Program-made: the position numbers and the translations under genes
Assembly: GCA_008638375.1 (NCBI GenBank)
Contig: CM018051.1
Location: 27,401,344-27,465,343 of the forward strand
Direction: 5' to 3'
Origin: Nyssa sinensis
Taxonomy: Eukaryota > Streptophyta > Magnoliopsida > Cornales > Nyssaceae
DNA length: 64,000 nucleotides
Part shown: positions 11,788 through 24,889 of the stretch, piece after piece
How the letters are laid out: the number at the start of each line of letters is the position of its first letter
How positions within the stretch are numbered: the stretch's first letter is position 1
Notes under the pieces: generated by a model
Told to the model about the DNA's origin: nothing
Database searches by the model: none
What the model saw: only the letters and a program-made list of their open reading frames with translations

Positions 11788-13500
11788 TGTAATACCCTAA
11801 CCCAAATCGTAACCGAGCGAGCCATGTAAACCGAACCGATAGAGCTTTATGTCATGGTATCGAAAGGAACAGACGATTATGAAATTTAAATAGTTTCGAA
11901 TATACGGACAATGACGGGCTATATCGAGCAAGCCATTAAAGAATATGGAAATAAAAATAAATAAGTAAATAAATAAATAAAATAAAATAAAATTTATGTT
12001 ATGGCATGTGGTAATAGATATAAATTTATACATGTATATAGTGGGCCGTATATGCATGATATATATATATATAATAAACAACTTATGCAATATATACATA
12101 TATATATATATAACTAATTAGATATACATTAAAGTGAGGATAAAGGAAGGGGCGTGGGATATGGATCAAGGGAATTTAATCTCAAAACCAATGCAGCAGA
12201 TAAGGATTTGAAACCGAAAGAAAGAGAGGAAGAACCGTGAGGCGTTGAAAGGGGAGAGGGTTACGGGAAGACAGAGAGGGAGAAAAAGAGATAGAGATAC
12301 GGCTGACCCAGTTGTAACGCCACCCTTAATACTACCGTTCTCACTGCTCTCTTATTTACTCTCTAACAAAACTAGACCCACCGTCCTCACTGTCACAAAC
12401 ACCCCTACAACCTCTCCGACTCTGCTTCGTTCAAACCTGTACCAACGTCACGGCATGATCACGCCCAGCATGGACACTCAAGGCCAACCTATTGACCTTA
12501 GAAATAGAGATAGATGAGGACCCAACCAGTGAAGCCAAACGGAGCTCTGCAGCTTCCATCAGAGTGTATTGAATTCGGATTTTGATGGGCTGAATTTAAA
12601 CTCGACTAACTCGGTGTTCTCACGGATTCATCACCGATCCGTTTGCAGAAAAATCAGAATTTTCCACCACAGTGGATTGCGAATCAGCAACGCTGAATCA
12701 AGAGCCAAACTCCAATCCCTTCCACTCATTGTCATCGCCCAGGACAAGGGATCACTCGGAACAGGGTAAACCACTGAACCTTTCGTCTTGGATTTTTAAA
12801 GCATGAATTCCTACTTTGATATAGAATCTTGTGGAGGATGGGAACTTAATTGATGTATGGAACTGGGTTGGTGTTGGAATTGAATCAAGGAAAACGAACA
12901 GAACTGAACGTGGGGAAACGGTGAAAAACAAAGGAGAAAAACTGATCGGGTGGGGCAATTTTGTTGCGATTAATTGGGCTAGATCATGGGTAATTGATTC
13001 TCTTGGGTGTAGGGAAATTTTAGAATCAAATCGGGATTGAAACCGTAGGAGAAAACGGGAAAAAACGGAATGGAAAGAGGCTGCCGGAAAACCGCACAGC
13101 CCCTGGTGCGCTACTGTCCCGGTTATTTTGGGAGTGCTTCGGCACTCCGATTTGAAATCCGACGGTAGATTTGAGTTGTCCATGATCTTTAGGTGTGAAC
13201 CCCACTGAAAAACGTAAGGAAAGTCCGTCGCCGGCGAGTCACCGTTGACGGAGAAGACAAACAGCCACGCGTGAGAGTGTTGAACGGCTGCTGAGTTTTG
13301 TGATTTTATTTGGGCCAAACCGGGTCGGGTTTGACCCGACCCACCCATTCAGATGACTGCCCAACACTTGTACTTCATGAGTAAATTTTTAAATTTGAGT
13401 TTAGATAGTGTTTGGTTAGAAAGGAGAGCTATCCAATGGTTGGGTTAAACTTGAACAGGAAATGAAAAAATAATAATAACGAGGAATGGAAAATTTGTAT

Positions 13501-13568
13501 GGGCAGTGAATTGAACCTGTGACCAAAGGAGAAAGGGGGAGAAGCTTAGCCACTGTGCCACCAAGGCA
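13501..13568 (-). repeat. tRNA-like / SINE-head-like block
   Basis: Read on the minus strand it runs GCCTTGGTGGCACAGTGGCT (box A-like, TGGCACAGTGG), then a CT-rich stretch, then GGTCACAGGTTCAATTCACT (box B, GGTTCAATTC). Acceptor-stem pairing is absent, so it is not a working tRNA gene. It is antisense to the LTR that carries it. Confidence 0.5.
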
Positions 13569-13871
13569 CATGTGGTCTGTTTGGACTCAAATACTATATG
13601 TATTATCCAGATTAATTAATTTAAATAAATAATTTAAATTAATAAATTTTAAATTTAATTTCGACGCCTAAATTAGTAAAACGAATAATGAAAACTTACT
13701 ATTTTGGACCCTCTGAATTTAATAGTGAGGTCCGTTTTACGAGACGGAGTCCCGAAAAAATAAAATAACCGTAGAATGCCAAAATGACCAAAATGTCCCT
13801 ACCTCAAAGGTGAGTCAAACGGACTCCGATTTAGTTAAGTAAATAGTAAATTTTTATTAATTCAAACCTAC

Positions 13872-13892
13872 TGGACTTAACGGTGAAGTCCA
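13872..13892 (+). other. Perfect 7-bp inverted repeat, LTR hairpin module
   Basis: TGGACTT - AACGGTG - AAGTCCA. This is one of the cleanest copies of a motif that recurs through the LTRs; see findings. Confidence 0.8.
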
Positions 13893-15264
13893 AATTATGA
13901 AAACAGAACCCAAAAAGTAGAGACACGTAAATGACCATTTTGCCCTTGGGTAAATTAAGTTTAAAATGGAAATCGTAAAACATAAATTAGTACGGGAGGT
14001 ATTTAGAGTAACGAGGCATAAATTTGGTAAATTATATGAAAGCTGAAACGTGTTTATTGATTTATAGGCAAGTCAAAAGGAAAGGAGGAAGTCACGGGAT
14101 ATTAAGACATTGATAAGGTAAGTGGATTTCTATCTCTTATACGTGGTTTTCCAAGCCACGATCTTTCTATTACTGCCGATTTTGTACTCATGTATTTATA
14201 CCTACTGTTATTGTTCCCACCATGGATATTGTTCTACCTGGTGGATGTCTATTGGTTGATGGTTCATGACTTGATTCATTGTGTTGATGTTATTCACTGT
14301 ATGCTTATGTTATGATGTTCCATGCTTTGCACACCTCATATGGAATATGATATAATCCTGAGTTATGTTAAATGCCGGGTCTTGTGCTCAGACACATTAC
14401 CCTTCTGATGCTATCTGATTGACTGGACCTACGGGTCAATTTATGGGACCTACGGGTCAAACGGACATGTGGCAATGATGGCATTTTTACGCAGTGAGTT
14501 TTAATGGCATTTTATATGCTTTCATGTTAAAGGGGGCTATGTTGGGCCCCAAAAGACTGAGGGTCTGCCAAACCCTGAACAGAGTAAATGCATCGTTCAT
14601 GTTGACTGTTATGTGATGTTCATTTGATTCATGTGATGTTTCATTTCACTACAAATAGTTCCATGTTGACAGTATCTTTATTCATTTGACTCGATTGAGA
14701 TCATTCCATTGTGGCAGTACATTTACATCGATTGTGAACGTTAAATGTTCCCGTATTCATGTTATATCACTGTTCTTATTGGGTTATCATGCCTTACTCT
14801 TCATTGGCCATTTTGGCACCTTACTGTTGACTGAAATTGTTTCCATGACTGGCTATCATGTTCATCTATGATCCTATATGTTCCACGATTACTCTAACCC
14901 CGTATTTGAGATAGGCGTTTACTTACTGAGTTTGTAGCTCACCCCTTACTAAATTTTTTTAGGTGAAAATGTTACAGAATCACAGTAGGAGTTCAGAAGC
15001 ATAGGAAGACAGTTGAGGAGCGTGATAGTAGTGAATGAAGTCTCTCCCATGTACTCACCACCTAAGAGTGGTTTAGGATCAGTTTATTGTTAGTTTGAAG
15101 TTTAGTCTTTGAATAATAATTGTAATACAGCTTCCGCACTTTAATGTCATGTTTATATTATTTACTGTTATCATTGGTAAAAGAATGAAAAAGTAGGGAC
15201 GGCCATTGGGTCGGCCCCACAATACGAGATCCGCATAGGGTGGGTTTCGGGTCGTGACAGAGCC

Positions 15265-15720
15265 GAGGCAGTCAAGCTAATTGGGGAGTGACTGATTCTA
15301 ATTGGGATGTGACTAGATGTTCTAGCTGCAATGGATTTCATAGAGGACAGTGCAACAAGGGTTGCTACAAATGTGGCCAGATGGGGCATTTTTCTAGGGA
15401 ATGCCCTCAGAATAACCGAACTATGGTTAGCACCACACCTACTACTCCTGCCCTACCGACTCTTCCAACTAAATCACGGGCTCAGAATAGTGAGCCACAA
15501 CAGGCAGGAAGGGTTTATTCCCTTTCTTGGGGAATGTCGAGGCTACTACATTAGCAGCCACAGGTATTCCTCCAGTTGTTAGCAACCTACTTGTGTACAG
15601 TTGATATTAACTTTACACATTGAATTATACCCTGTATTTACTGATTTAGTTGGGATGTAAAGAATTGAACCCTTAGGCTATACATTGACTCTTACGGCTC
15701 TCACAAGGAAGAATATTACT
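15265..15720 (+). pseudogene. Gag of element I, second part: zinc knuckles and post-gag spacer
   Basis: Continues gag after the solo LTR. 15314-15410 encodes two cysteine-rich boxes, CSSCNGFHRGQC and CYKCGQMGHFSREC. The second is a textbook CX2CX4HX4C nucleocapsid knuckle for RNA binding. A serine/threonine/proline linker and GRVYSLSWG follow. A one-base deletion relative to element II shifts the frame near 15530. The sequence then enters the stop-rich spacer that replaces protease and pol, and is cut at 15720 by the next insertion. Confidence 0.85.
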
Positions 15721-16307
15721 TGTCACATCCCGCACCCCACCCTACGCGGATGCTAAAGATGTGATGCTAGTTAGCCGCCTTGTCGGTCCCTCTACCGACA
15801 ATGCAACCAACCAAAGGCAATCTTCTGAACCGTATAATGAATTGCACTCCAAATGTAGGGTCAGAACAGCGGAATTTAAAACCTTTTTGTCTCGGGAATG
15901 CAACTCAACTATATACCACATAAGTGTGTACCACCAAGCAAGTCTATAACCAAACAGCTAATAACTCTAACCACAGAGCACATCTATAACAGATATATAA
16001 CACAAAGCATATCAAATTCCTCCAGAGTACCATTACCATAAGCCATGTCCCTACATATCTATTACATATGAATAAAGTCAACTATATCATCACACTCACC
16101 TGAATAGCCAGAATCAATCTATTAGAACCCGAGTCTCCACATATTATTGCCATCAGATCCTCACTTGGAAATACCTCTCAGTCCACTAGTGACATGTCCC
16201 TGTGCTTTCTAATGCAATGGAGATATATCCTGAAAAATGTTAAATAAATGGAATGAGCTTAAACAAGCTCAGTGAGTAACATAGGTTCCTGCCATGGGTT
16301 TCAAAAC

Positions 16308-16352
<45 letters not shown>

Positions 16353-16604
16353 TGCTCAAATACAGCCCAAATAGAACAATGTAGCTCAAGTAGAACAAAT
16401 GCAGCTCAAATAGATTATATCAGAGAAGAATAGAGCAGACAAATCAGAATAAAGCCAAGACAGAACAGATCAGAAGATAACAGAACAAAATAGAGCAAAT
16501 CAGAACTGAACAGATCAGACGGATCAAACAAAACAGACCAGACAGATCAACATAACAGACCAGGACAGAATAGTCAGAACACGACAGATCAAAACTGAAC
16601 AGAT

Positions 16605-16770
16605 CAGGAGCAATCGCCTGGTCCCTCTGGGGTAGGACTTATACTCACCCCTTAACAGAACAGATCAGGAGCAGCCGCCTGGTCCCTCTAGGGTAGGACT
16701 TATACTCACTCCTCGTCAGGAGCAGCCTCTTGGTCCCTCTGGGGTAGGACTTATACTCACCCCCTAACAG
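16605..16770 (+). repeat. Three-copy tandem repeat inside solo LTR
   Basis: Three units of about 50-60 bp each contain CTGGTCCCTCTGGGGTAGGA (or a near match) and CTTATACTCAC. They are followed by CAGAACAGATCAGG-rich sequence, which also fills 16440-16600. Confidence 0.85.
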
Positions 16771-18772
16771 AATAGATCAGATTAAAACTGAGCCAAAACA
16801 AAACAGATTCCAAATGGCGTATAACAGAACAGGACAAACCCGAACAGTATCAGAACAGGATACATCAAAAGGCAAGACAGAATGGAATCATGCCATGCAC
16901 AATGCAGTATAAAGAGCATGCATGAAAGCATATGCATTAAAACAATACGGTGTATAAAACAGTTCAGCATATAAAGTAGTACAGTATACAAAAATTATAC
17001 ACCAAGTCAGGAGTCCAAGTTACTCACCTGAATATATGCTTATCTCTATTCACAAATATCCTCCAGATACGTCGTTGGCCACATCCATGCATATCCTAGG
17101 CATTATCCTTCTGATGGCCATCTTAATTGATTCAACATCCAAATATCATACTAGGCTTCAGATGTGAACATATCCAACCTTTGGAGAATTACAGTCAAAC
17201 ATGAACCAAATTGTTGTGCATCTAGAGTTTGAGGTTAATCTTCAGTCCACGGTTCAGCAGTTGAAGAAAACACACCGACAGGTTGATCGAGTCGGCCAGC
17301 CATTTTAAATCCAGTTTCATCAGCTTCTTCAACCTTTTTCCCTCAAGCAGATAATGATACTGACAGATTCTGTCCCTTTTATTATCCCATCCATCATATA
17401 TTGAAGAACTTTCCTTTCTTCTCATCAGATTACTATCTAGTTCACTATTGCAGAGTCCTTAATTGTTGTATCACTTACTGTCAATCTCAAGTTCCTCTAT
17501 TTTCTGACTCAAAGCCCTCCAAAGTCTTAGTTTTCTTCAGTTCTCATTCAGACCTCAAAAATGCATTAAGAATACTTAAAGAGTACTGAACAACTTATTG
17601 CAGCCCTCAAGATCCTTTAAAATCCCTTGTCACAAAAATCTATTTCACAATTAAGTTCAATAACTGCAGCTTTGTGCCCAACTATTCTAGCACTGCCATC
17701 TACTGCCATGGCTTCCTCCGATGCTTCTCTTTCTTCCACCTTCAGTCATAGCTGGTTTTCTAATCTTCATCGCAACAATTGATGCAGCACTGTTACTTCA
17801 TAAATTGTCCATTCTCGTGGTCCAACAGTAGAGCCATCTGCAGGTTTATCATTTCTGCCAATCTTCCAAATGCGCTCATTGTCGGAATTGAAATCATAGC
17901 CAATGAGATAATTGCTCCAACAGTCGTAATCAAGATGAACAATAGAGAAAGAAGTCCTAATCCAAAACTGGGTCGAACCCTTAGCCGTCTCCTCAACTGA
18001 ATAGGCAGAGTCGAATACACCATTATTGGCTGCGTTGCATCCCTGGTTTTTATTCCCTTTCTATTTCAGTTTGGTTTAGCCGTGATGAACAACGGCTAGT
18101 ACCCTTTGGGACGAGACCTGATCAAGGCTGCCGCCACCACTGTTCTCTCTCCCTGTTTCAATTCCCTCAATAGTTGCTGCCTTTAATATCCAGCTGTATC
18201 AATCCCTGAACAGCTGTAATGGGTACACATCCACCCTCCAACACAACACGCAACCAAGCACCACTACCAAATAAATTTCCATCCATTCAAACCATAACCC
18301 AACACCAACACGCTACTGCTTCTCTCTGCTGATCTTACACTATTGTAAAGTCTTTAACTACTACAGATTTTTCCTGTCATCATCCAAATCCAGAACTTTG
18401 ACCACAGATTTCCCATTCTTCATCTTGTGGCCACCTAAGTTATCAACGCACAACCTGCTGCAACTTTCCTTCCTCTACAATTCCCTGCACCGCAACTCCT
18501 GTAGCAGCAGCCTCAAAATCCCAAATTCAAAATGCAACCTTCAGCTTCCCTTTTCCTTCAATCACAACACCCACGCATATATGTCTCTACAAACTTCTCC
18601 AAATCTCCCTCCCAATTGCCTGCATGCATATACACCTAATATATATATATATATATATCTTGATCCCTTCTAGCAGCTTCTACGGCTTCCTAGACGGAGC
18701 ACCGACTCCCTTTCCTTTTCTTTGCTTTATTTTTTTCTTTTCTTTCCTTCTCGATTCTAGCAGCTTCGGCTG

Positions 18773-18776
<4 letters not shown>

Positions 18777-18823
<47 letters not shown>
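18777..18823. repeat. (TA)n microsatellite
   Basis: An uninterrupted AT dinucleotide run. Similar runs occur at 16315-16349 and 18640-18657. These explain the YIYIYI pseudo-proteins in this region. Confidence 0.95.
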
Positions 18824-18825
<2 letters not shown>

Positions 18826-19594
18826 TCAATCAACCCCTATTGTCACATGTTCAAGAGGTTTCTAGATTTCTCTTATATATATATATATATATTATGCAAA
18901 TAACTTGGTTGTTTCTCAATTGTTCCAGCAGCTACGGTACAAAGAAGAACCAACAAAATTCCCTTTGCTTGGTTACACCCCTTTCCAACAGCTTCTTTAA
19001 AGCTTCTACTTATAATATAATATACATATTTTTAAATTGGCCCAACTTCCAGCAGCTTCTACTACCGTATCAGTATACACATATATTCATACTTTTGGCT
19101 TCTCAATTGCTTTCTGAACTAATGCGGCTGGATTGTATATAACACTTATACACCTACGTATCAATATAGATTTATACATCTATTTTCCCGAGGCTTATTT
19201 TCATATTTTGATACATTTTACCGTATTGAATATTTTTATTCCATAAAATATTACTTTATGGAATGTTAGTAAATTTACCAGAAAGCCGAGGCTCAATTAT
19301 AATAATTATTTATTTTGCCAACCTGTTCGTGTCTCAGATGATATTCATATTTTTATTTTCATAATTAATTATTCGTATTGGCCTCATTTATTTATCTCAG
19401 TGCTCGGTCGTCTAGGTCAATTAATTTCTTGAGCCTACATCATTTTTAGTGGCTTGGATTAGTATTTCCTAATAATTAATCCAATCATGGCTCACTGTAT
19501 TTTGAGATGTTCTGAATCGTTATCGTCACATAATTTATTTTATTTGGTTAGAATATAATCTGAGTCATGTCGAATTTTGGGGTATTACATTACT

Positions 19595-19679
19595 GGACGA
19601 GTAAGCAAAAAGGAATGGCATTTCTTAGATTATGAGCATCCGAGTTTTGAGGACAAAACTCAATTTAAGGGGGTAAGAA
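19595..19679 (+). other. 3' end of element I with hairpin block and PPT
   Basis: Continues from the TSD. In one frame it reads GRVSKKEWHFLDYEHPSFED, which resembles the last residues of a gypsy pol. It contains GAGTTTTGAGGACAAAACTC (a perfect 8-bp inverted repeat, AGGA loop) and the polypurine tract TTTAAGGGGGTAAGAA just before LTR start 19680. Only this tail of pol remains; all catalytic domains are missing. Confidence 0.85.
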
Positions 19680-21464
19680 TGTAATACCCTGACCTCGATT
19701 AGCACGTATACCAAGGTAGACTGGGTCGGGTAGTGTACTATCAGTTGTAACGCAACTGTTAAGCTCCATATTTTGATAACACATGTACTATACGATCTTG
19801 GAATGTGAACAGTGTCAGATATACAATCAGTGCTGGGCAATGCCCGAGCAACCCAGAACTATGCCTCGTAATGTGTGCACACACGTAAACCTATGCATAC
19901 ATGCGTACACGAACATTCATAGCCCGTTAAATATCAGGGTATGTATACGTACTTAGAAACTAGTATATACGTATATATAAGAGTATATATATATATGTAT
20001 AAAATATCTATGAGTTATGTATTTGTACATGTGTATATGTGTATTATAGTATATTATATATGTATATGTGTATTAATATACAAGAAAATGAAAAGGAAAG
20101 AAATAGTATGCATGCAAGTGGAGTGTGTTTCTGTGTGTCGGTTGTGTGTGTTTGTGTGTGTCGGTTGTGTGTGTGTGTGTGTTGGAGTGTGTGATGTGTG
20201 TGTAACATGTTATTTATATATATATATATATGATAAAAAATATCAAAGGCTCATTAATGTAAGGCTGAAATAGAAAAGAAAGATAAAGAAAATCAGAAGA
20301 TTAGGTCAAGAAAAGGGGCCTTAGAAGGGGGAAGGACCAAGAGAGGAAGTCACAAGGGGGGTTGGTATGTATGTTTATATACGTATATGCATATGCGTGA
20401 GATAGAACACAGAAAAGAAAGAAACCAAAAGGAGCAAAGGGAGAAACTGTGAGGAGATTCAGAAGGTAGAAAAAGTAAGAACAGAAGAGAAAAGGGGAGA
20501 CTGCATCAAGAAATCAGAAATTATAGGTGAGTGAATGAGCTTTTGTTTTTTAGTTTTAAAGCATGAAAGCTTGGTTTGATAATAGGGTCTTATAGGGTAT
20601 GAAATAAGAAAAATAATGCATGAAAAATCAAAGAAAATGATGCAGAGTTGAGTGAGAAAAGTAGAGTTGCAAGTCATGAGGATAGAAACGGGTTTTGTGA
20701 ATTGAGCATTAAAACTTGAAGTTAACAATGGGGAAATGATCCCCTTGAGTGCAGAAAATGAATAGGTAAAGAAAAGGGTTAAAACAATGAAAAACCAAGC
20801 ACGAAATGCAAAATTTTCAAGTCACCAGAAAACCGGTTTCCCCATTTAAAGTCCACTGTTTGAGGGTTGTGATAACCTAAATTGAAAAATGAAGCTAGAA
20901 ATCAGAAACCCATTGAAAATGGAAGAAAAATGTGTTGAAATCATGCAAAAATATGATCAAAAAATGGTGACCGTCGCTGAAAAAGACGATGGCACCCACC
21001 GGGAACCCTACCGGCATATTGATGGCAAAGAAGAAGACTGTTTAGGGTTTGAGTTCGGGTCACGGGTCTAAACCCGACCGAAACAGAAATGGGTATGTCA
21101 AAACAACATAGTATTTCTTAAATTTAAAAGGTTTTTAAAATTGAATTGGGAGTGTTTGGCTACAGGCTTAAGAAATTAAAATAGAAATTGATTTGGGGAT
21201 GGGGATATCTTATTCCAGTTTTGAGGGTTATCCATTGTTTGGCTATCCTTAGTTAGGATAGGATTTTCTAAAATTACATTTGGACCTAGAAGTTAGGAAA
21301 ATTATAATGAGACCCTAAAATTTTAATTATTAATTAAATATTAATATTAAGTAATTAAAATAAAAATAAAAGAGAAATTATCAAATTGCCCCTAAGTCAA
21401 AAAGTAGTCAAACGAACTTCGATTAAAATAAAAGAATAATGAATTTTTATTATTTCGAGCATTC

Positions 21465-21485
21465 CAGACTCAACGGTGGAGTCTG
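21465..21485 (+). other. Perfect 7-bp inverted repeat, LTR hairpin module
   Basis: CAGACTC - AACGGTG - GAGTCTG. It has the same loop as the copy at 13872 but different arms that still pair perfectly. Confidence 0.8.
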
Positions 21486-21671
21486 ATTTGGGAAAAGACG
21501 TCTCAAGAAGTGAGAACCCGTGGAAGTGCAAATGACCATTTTACCTTTATAGTAACGATGTCCAAATTAAACACATGAATAGTGTATTTTTACTATCTGG
21601 GACATTCTAAGACCAATGGTGAGGTCTATGTCATGAGATGAGCTCCTGAAAAATAAAAGACCCGAAAAAGT

Positions 21672-21689
21672 GCAAAATGACCATTTTGC
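21672..21689 (+). other. Perfect 8-bp inverted repeat GCAAAATG-AC-CATTTTGC
   Basis: The second palindromic piece of the LTR module, found one module-length downstream of the GGACTC-type hairpins. Similar copies lie at about 10734 and 35186, and, in minus-oriented LTRs, at 29816. Confidence 0.7.
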
Positions 21690-22340
21690 CCTTTTTAGTA
21701 CAGATGTCCAAATGGAATTCCGCAAAAGCCTAAACCAACTTTCTTCGGCATTCCAGACTCAATGGTTGAGTCTAAATTAGTATTAGAGATACTTATGATA
21801 GCGAGAAATAAAATTTGATGAATAGCATTAATTCGGAGACGAATCTATTGACATATAGGGAACTCGAAAGGGAAAGGCAAACTCACGGGATACTGATCTA
21901 GGATCGCGAATATAGGTAAGCAAAATTTGATCTCTGTATGTGGTAAAGACCTAGCTGTGTTATGCATTTGTTGCTTGTTATTGATGTATTGTGTTTATTC
22001 CATCAGATGTTATTGAATTAGATTGATGCTTGTTCTAGTTCATGAATATTATGAATCAAATACTATATTTTGAGCATGTGATTGCTATATAGTTTGGTTT
22101 ATGATGCCTGAATGATGCGCACTCATATATTATACTCTAATGAGAGTCATGATTCTTTTCATATATCATTGAATAACTATAATCCACTATTATTATGAGG
22201 AATAGGTCAGGCCTACATGAGCAAGTCAGATGGGTGATTCTGTTTGCAAAAGGGTATGTTGAGTCCTACTGTAGACTGGGTATACATGAGCAAGTCGAGT
22301 GGTGAGACCTGTTTGCAAAAGGGTATGCTGAGTTCTACGC

Positions 22341-22390
<50 letters not shown>

Positions 22391-22992
22391 CCATGAAAAT
22401 CATCTTATACATCATTGCATTATCGGATAATCATTGTCATTGCCATTATCATGTGACATGATTTACTGTTGTAGATATCATGTCTACTTAATTGAATATC
22501 ATGTTGTTATAATCATGTATCTTGTTCTACAAACCTCTTTATGTTGACCTGTCCTTGATAGACTAAAGGACTACTTACTGAGTTTTCATAGCTCATTAGA
22601 TACTGCACAATATTTTGCAGGTAACGACGCCCTACCTTGAAGTAGGGATTGAATTCCAAATAGGCGTAAAGTGGTTGCAGATGATGTATTACAAGGATTA
22701 TTTTGGTAGTAAAGTATAGTGTTTGTCTTATGTTCTCCCATCACTCCACATCCTGGGGGAAGTTGTATTTGGAAATTTTTTGGGTCTGTAAAACTATATG
22801 AACTTTAGTATTATAAATGAATGAAAATTTTATTCAAGTCTTCCACTGCATATTTAAATTCCGGTTTCATGTTAATAACTTACCTATAATTATCAACTTA
22901 AAGTAAAAAGGAAAAATTTCGGTTCGGCCATCTGGTCAGATCGGTGTCGCGATGCCAGATCCGCACAGGGTGGATTCCGGGTCGTGACAGCT

Positions 22993-23006
22993 TGGTATCA
23001 GAGCTC
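22993..23006 (+). other. Primer binding site, tRNA-iMet type (element II)
   Basis: TGGTATCAGAGCTC begins three bases after the LTR end. It defines element II as plus-strand and its internal region as starting at 22990. Confidence 0.93.
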
Positions 23007-23177
23007 TAGGTTTGTAAACCATTAAGTCAAAGAACTTTAGTATTTTCATGGAGTCATGGGAGATAGGACTAGGAGTACTTATACTGTTAAGCCTAAAGTC
23101 AGTCTGTAGATAAGAAGCTAACTACATTCTTATAACAATTATTATTATTCTTAATCATTGACATTCCTTTTCAGTGG

Positions 23178-24238
23178 ATGGTACATACTCGAAGCTTTTA
23201 TATAGCTAGAGATCAGACTATGGAAAGAGTTTTGGAACAGGCTATGGAGCGATTAGAGAGGTTAGAACACCTTATAACAAGGGTTATCGAGGCAATACCA
23301 GGGACTCAGGCCAGTACTAGTGAGCCTGTGAGGCAAGAGCCTATTGCCAACCAGGAAGGTCAACAAGGGAACAGTAAGGATAGGCCACATTCCTATAAAC
23401 GATTTCAGGAACTGAGACCTTCTGCGTTTGATGGCTCGAAGGGCTCCACAACAGCTGAAGAATGGTTGCTTGAAATGAACAAGATATTTGACGTCTTGAA
23501 ATGCACTGAAATCCAAAAGGTGGCATATGCCATATTCACATTCAAGGGTGCAGCATACAATTAGTGGCTTCTAGAAAAAGCTAGAGAACCCCACATGGAT
23601 TGGCAATGATTTTCAGAGGTTTTTAATGCGAAGTACTTCCCACAAGAAGTCAAGGACCAGAAAGTCACTGAGTTCGTGAACTTAGAGCAAGAGGGCTTAA
23701 CAGTGGAGGCTTATGAGGCCAAATTCACTACATTGGCCAGGTTCGCTGCCACTGTTATAGGTATAGAATATATGAAATCCAACAAGTTCGAGAGTGGCCT
23801 AAGATGGCCCATTAAAACTAGACTTAGACCTTTTTGATTAGCCACTTACAATGAAGTGGTGGCTACAGCAAGCATTACTGAGCAGGACGGAGAAGAGTTT
23901 GCCAAGAAAAGGGCAAACTAAGGGCCTGAGAGTAATCGAGACCAAAGACAAAAGTCTTTACCCACCAAGTCAGAAGCAGGGCCTGGGAATCCAGGACCCA
24001 GTCAAAGCTGAGGCAGTTAAGCTAATTGGGGAGTGACTGATTCTAATTGGGCTGTGACTAGATGTTCTAGCTGCAATGGATTTCATAGAGGACAATGCAA
24101 CAAGGGCTGCTACAAATGTGGCCAGATGGGACATTTTTCGAGGGAATGCCCTTAGAATAATCGATCTATGGTTAGCACTACACCTACTACTCCAGCCCTA
24201 CCGACTCTTCCTACTAAATCACGGGCTCAGAATAGTGA
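23178..24238 (+). pseudogene. Gag of gag-only element II, first part
   Basis: The start MVHTRSFYIARDQTMERVLE lies 172 bp after the PBS and is followed by a heptad-like N-terminus and the Retrotrans_gag capsid core (FQELRPSAFDGSKGSTTAEE; FNAKYFPQEVKDQKVTEF). CCHC knuckles lie at 24063-24155 (CSSCNGFHRGQC, CYKCGQMGHFSREC). The frame is unshifted throughout but carries six or more stops. Each can be derived from Trp, Arg or Gln codons by one C-to-T or G-to-A transition, for example TGG to TAG at 23562. Gag coats the RNA in the particle; this copy is inactive. It is cut at 24238 by an LTR insertion and resumes at 32870. Confidence 0.92.
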
Positions 24239-24889
24239 TGTCACGTCCCGAACCCCACCCTACGCGGATGTCGAGGACGTGATGCCAGTCAGCCGCCATA
24301 CGACCAACCAAAGGCAAATTCTAAACTTACCGACGAATTGCATTCTGACTGTAGGGTCAGATGCAGCGGAATTTAAAACTTTTTGTCACGGGAATGCAAC
24401 TCACTTATCCACCGTGAGAATATGTACCACCGAGTAAGTTTAAAATCCGAACAGTTAACAATTCTAACCTCAGAGCATATCTATAATCAGACATATAACA
24501 CAGAGCATATCTAATATCTCTAGAGTACCATTTATTTCCATGAGCCATGTCCAGATATCAGTAAATTTGATCATATCATATGTAATCATGTCAGTCACCG
24601 AAATAACCGAATTTGTTCCACCAGAATACAAGTCTTCCCGGATCAGTTCCTTCAGATCCTTTACTTAGAATGCCACTCGGCCTATCCATGCCATATCATA
24701 GTGTCTTATAATCCAATGAAGATAATTCCTAAAAAATGTTAGGATAACGGGTGAGCTTAAATAAGCCCAGTGAGTAACACAGGTTCCCTGTCATGGGTTT
24801 CAAATCCAGTTTATGCATATAAAGCACAGGGATAGTTCAATCGCTTTAGAATAACATTTATAAATCCACTTGAAATGCAGTTTAAGTAG

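Larger units (their letters stand above)
11788..15259 (+). mobile_element. Solo LTR with TSD GAGCC, inserted in gag I
   Basis: The LTR runs from TGTAATACCC to GGTTTCGGGTCGTGACA and is 3,472 bp long. It is flanked by exact copies of GAGCC at 11783-11787 and 15260-15264. Removing it and one GAGCC restores the gag reading found uninterrupted at 24000. There is no internal region, so the element was lost by LTR-LTR recombination. Inside are an antisense tRNA-like block (13501-13568) and a perfect 7-bp inverted repeat at 13872-13892. The 198-codon minus-strand frame at 12752-13348 has no recognisable domain. Confidence 0.93.
15721..19589 (-). mobile_element. Solo LTR with TSD TTACT, minus orientation
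   Basis: On the plus strand it reads TGTCACATCCCGCACC to TTGGGGTATTACA, 3,869 bp. TTACT flanks both sides (15716-15720 and 19590-19594). The uninterrupted site GAATATTACTGGACGAG is seen at 33087. No PBS, PPT or coding domain is present. It shares its first 450 bp (plus-strand view) with the LTR at 24239. The stretch 17000-18600 is CT-rich, unrecognised and without a convincing frame. Confidence 0.92.
19680..22989 (+). mobile_element. Ty3/gypsy LTR shared by elements I and II
   Basis: 3,310 bp, from TGTAATACCCTGACC directly after PPT I to GATTCCGGGTCGTGACA directly before PBS II. It therefore serves as the right LTR of element I and the left LTR of element II. Its sequence closely matches the LTR at 33183-36558, with scattered substitutions. 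A GT-rich microsatellite lies at 20118-20212 and a TA run at 22341-22386. Hairpin modules lie at 21465, 21610 and 21755. Confidence 0.92.

Noticed and set aside
12752..13348. 198-codon minus-strand frame
   Set aside because: It lies antisense inside a solo LTR with a clean TSD; no recognisable domain, and composition like the surrounding LTR.
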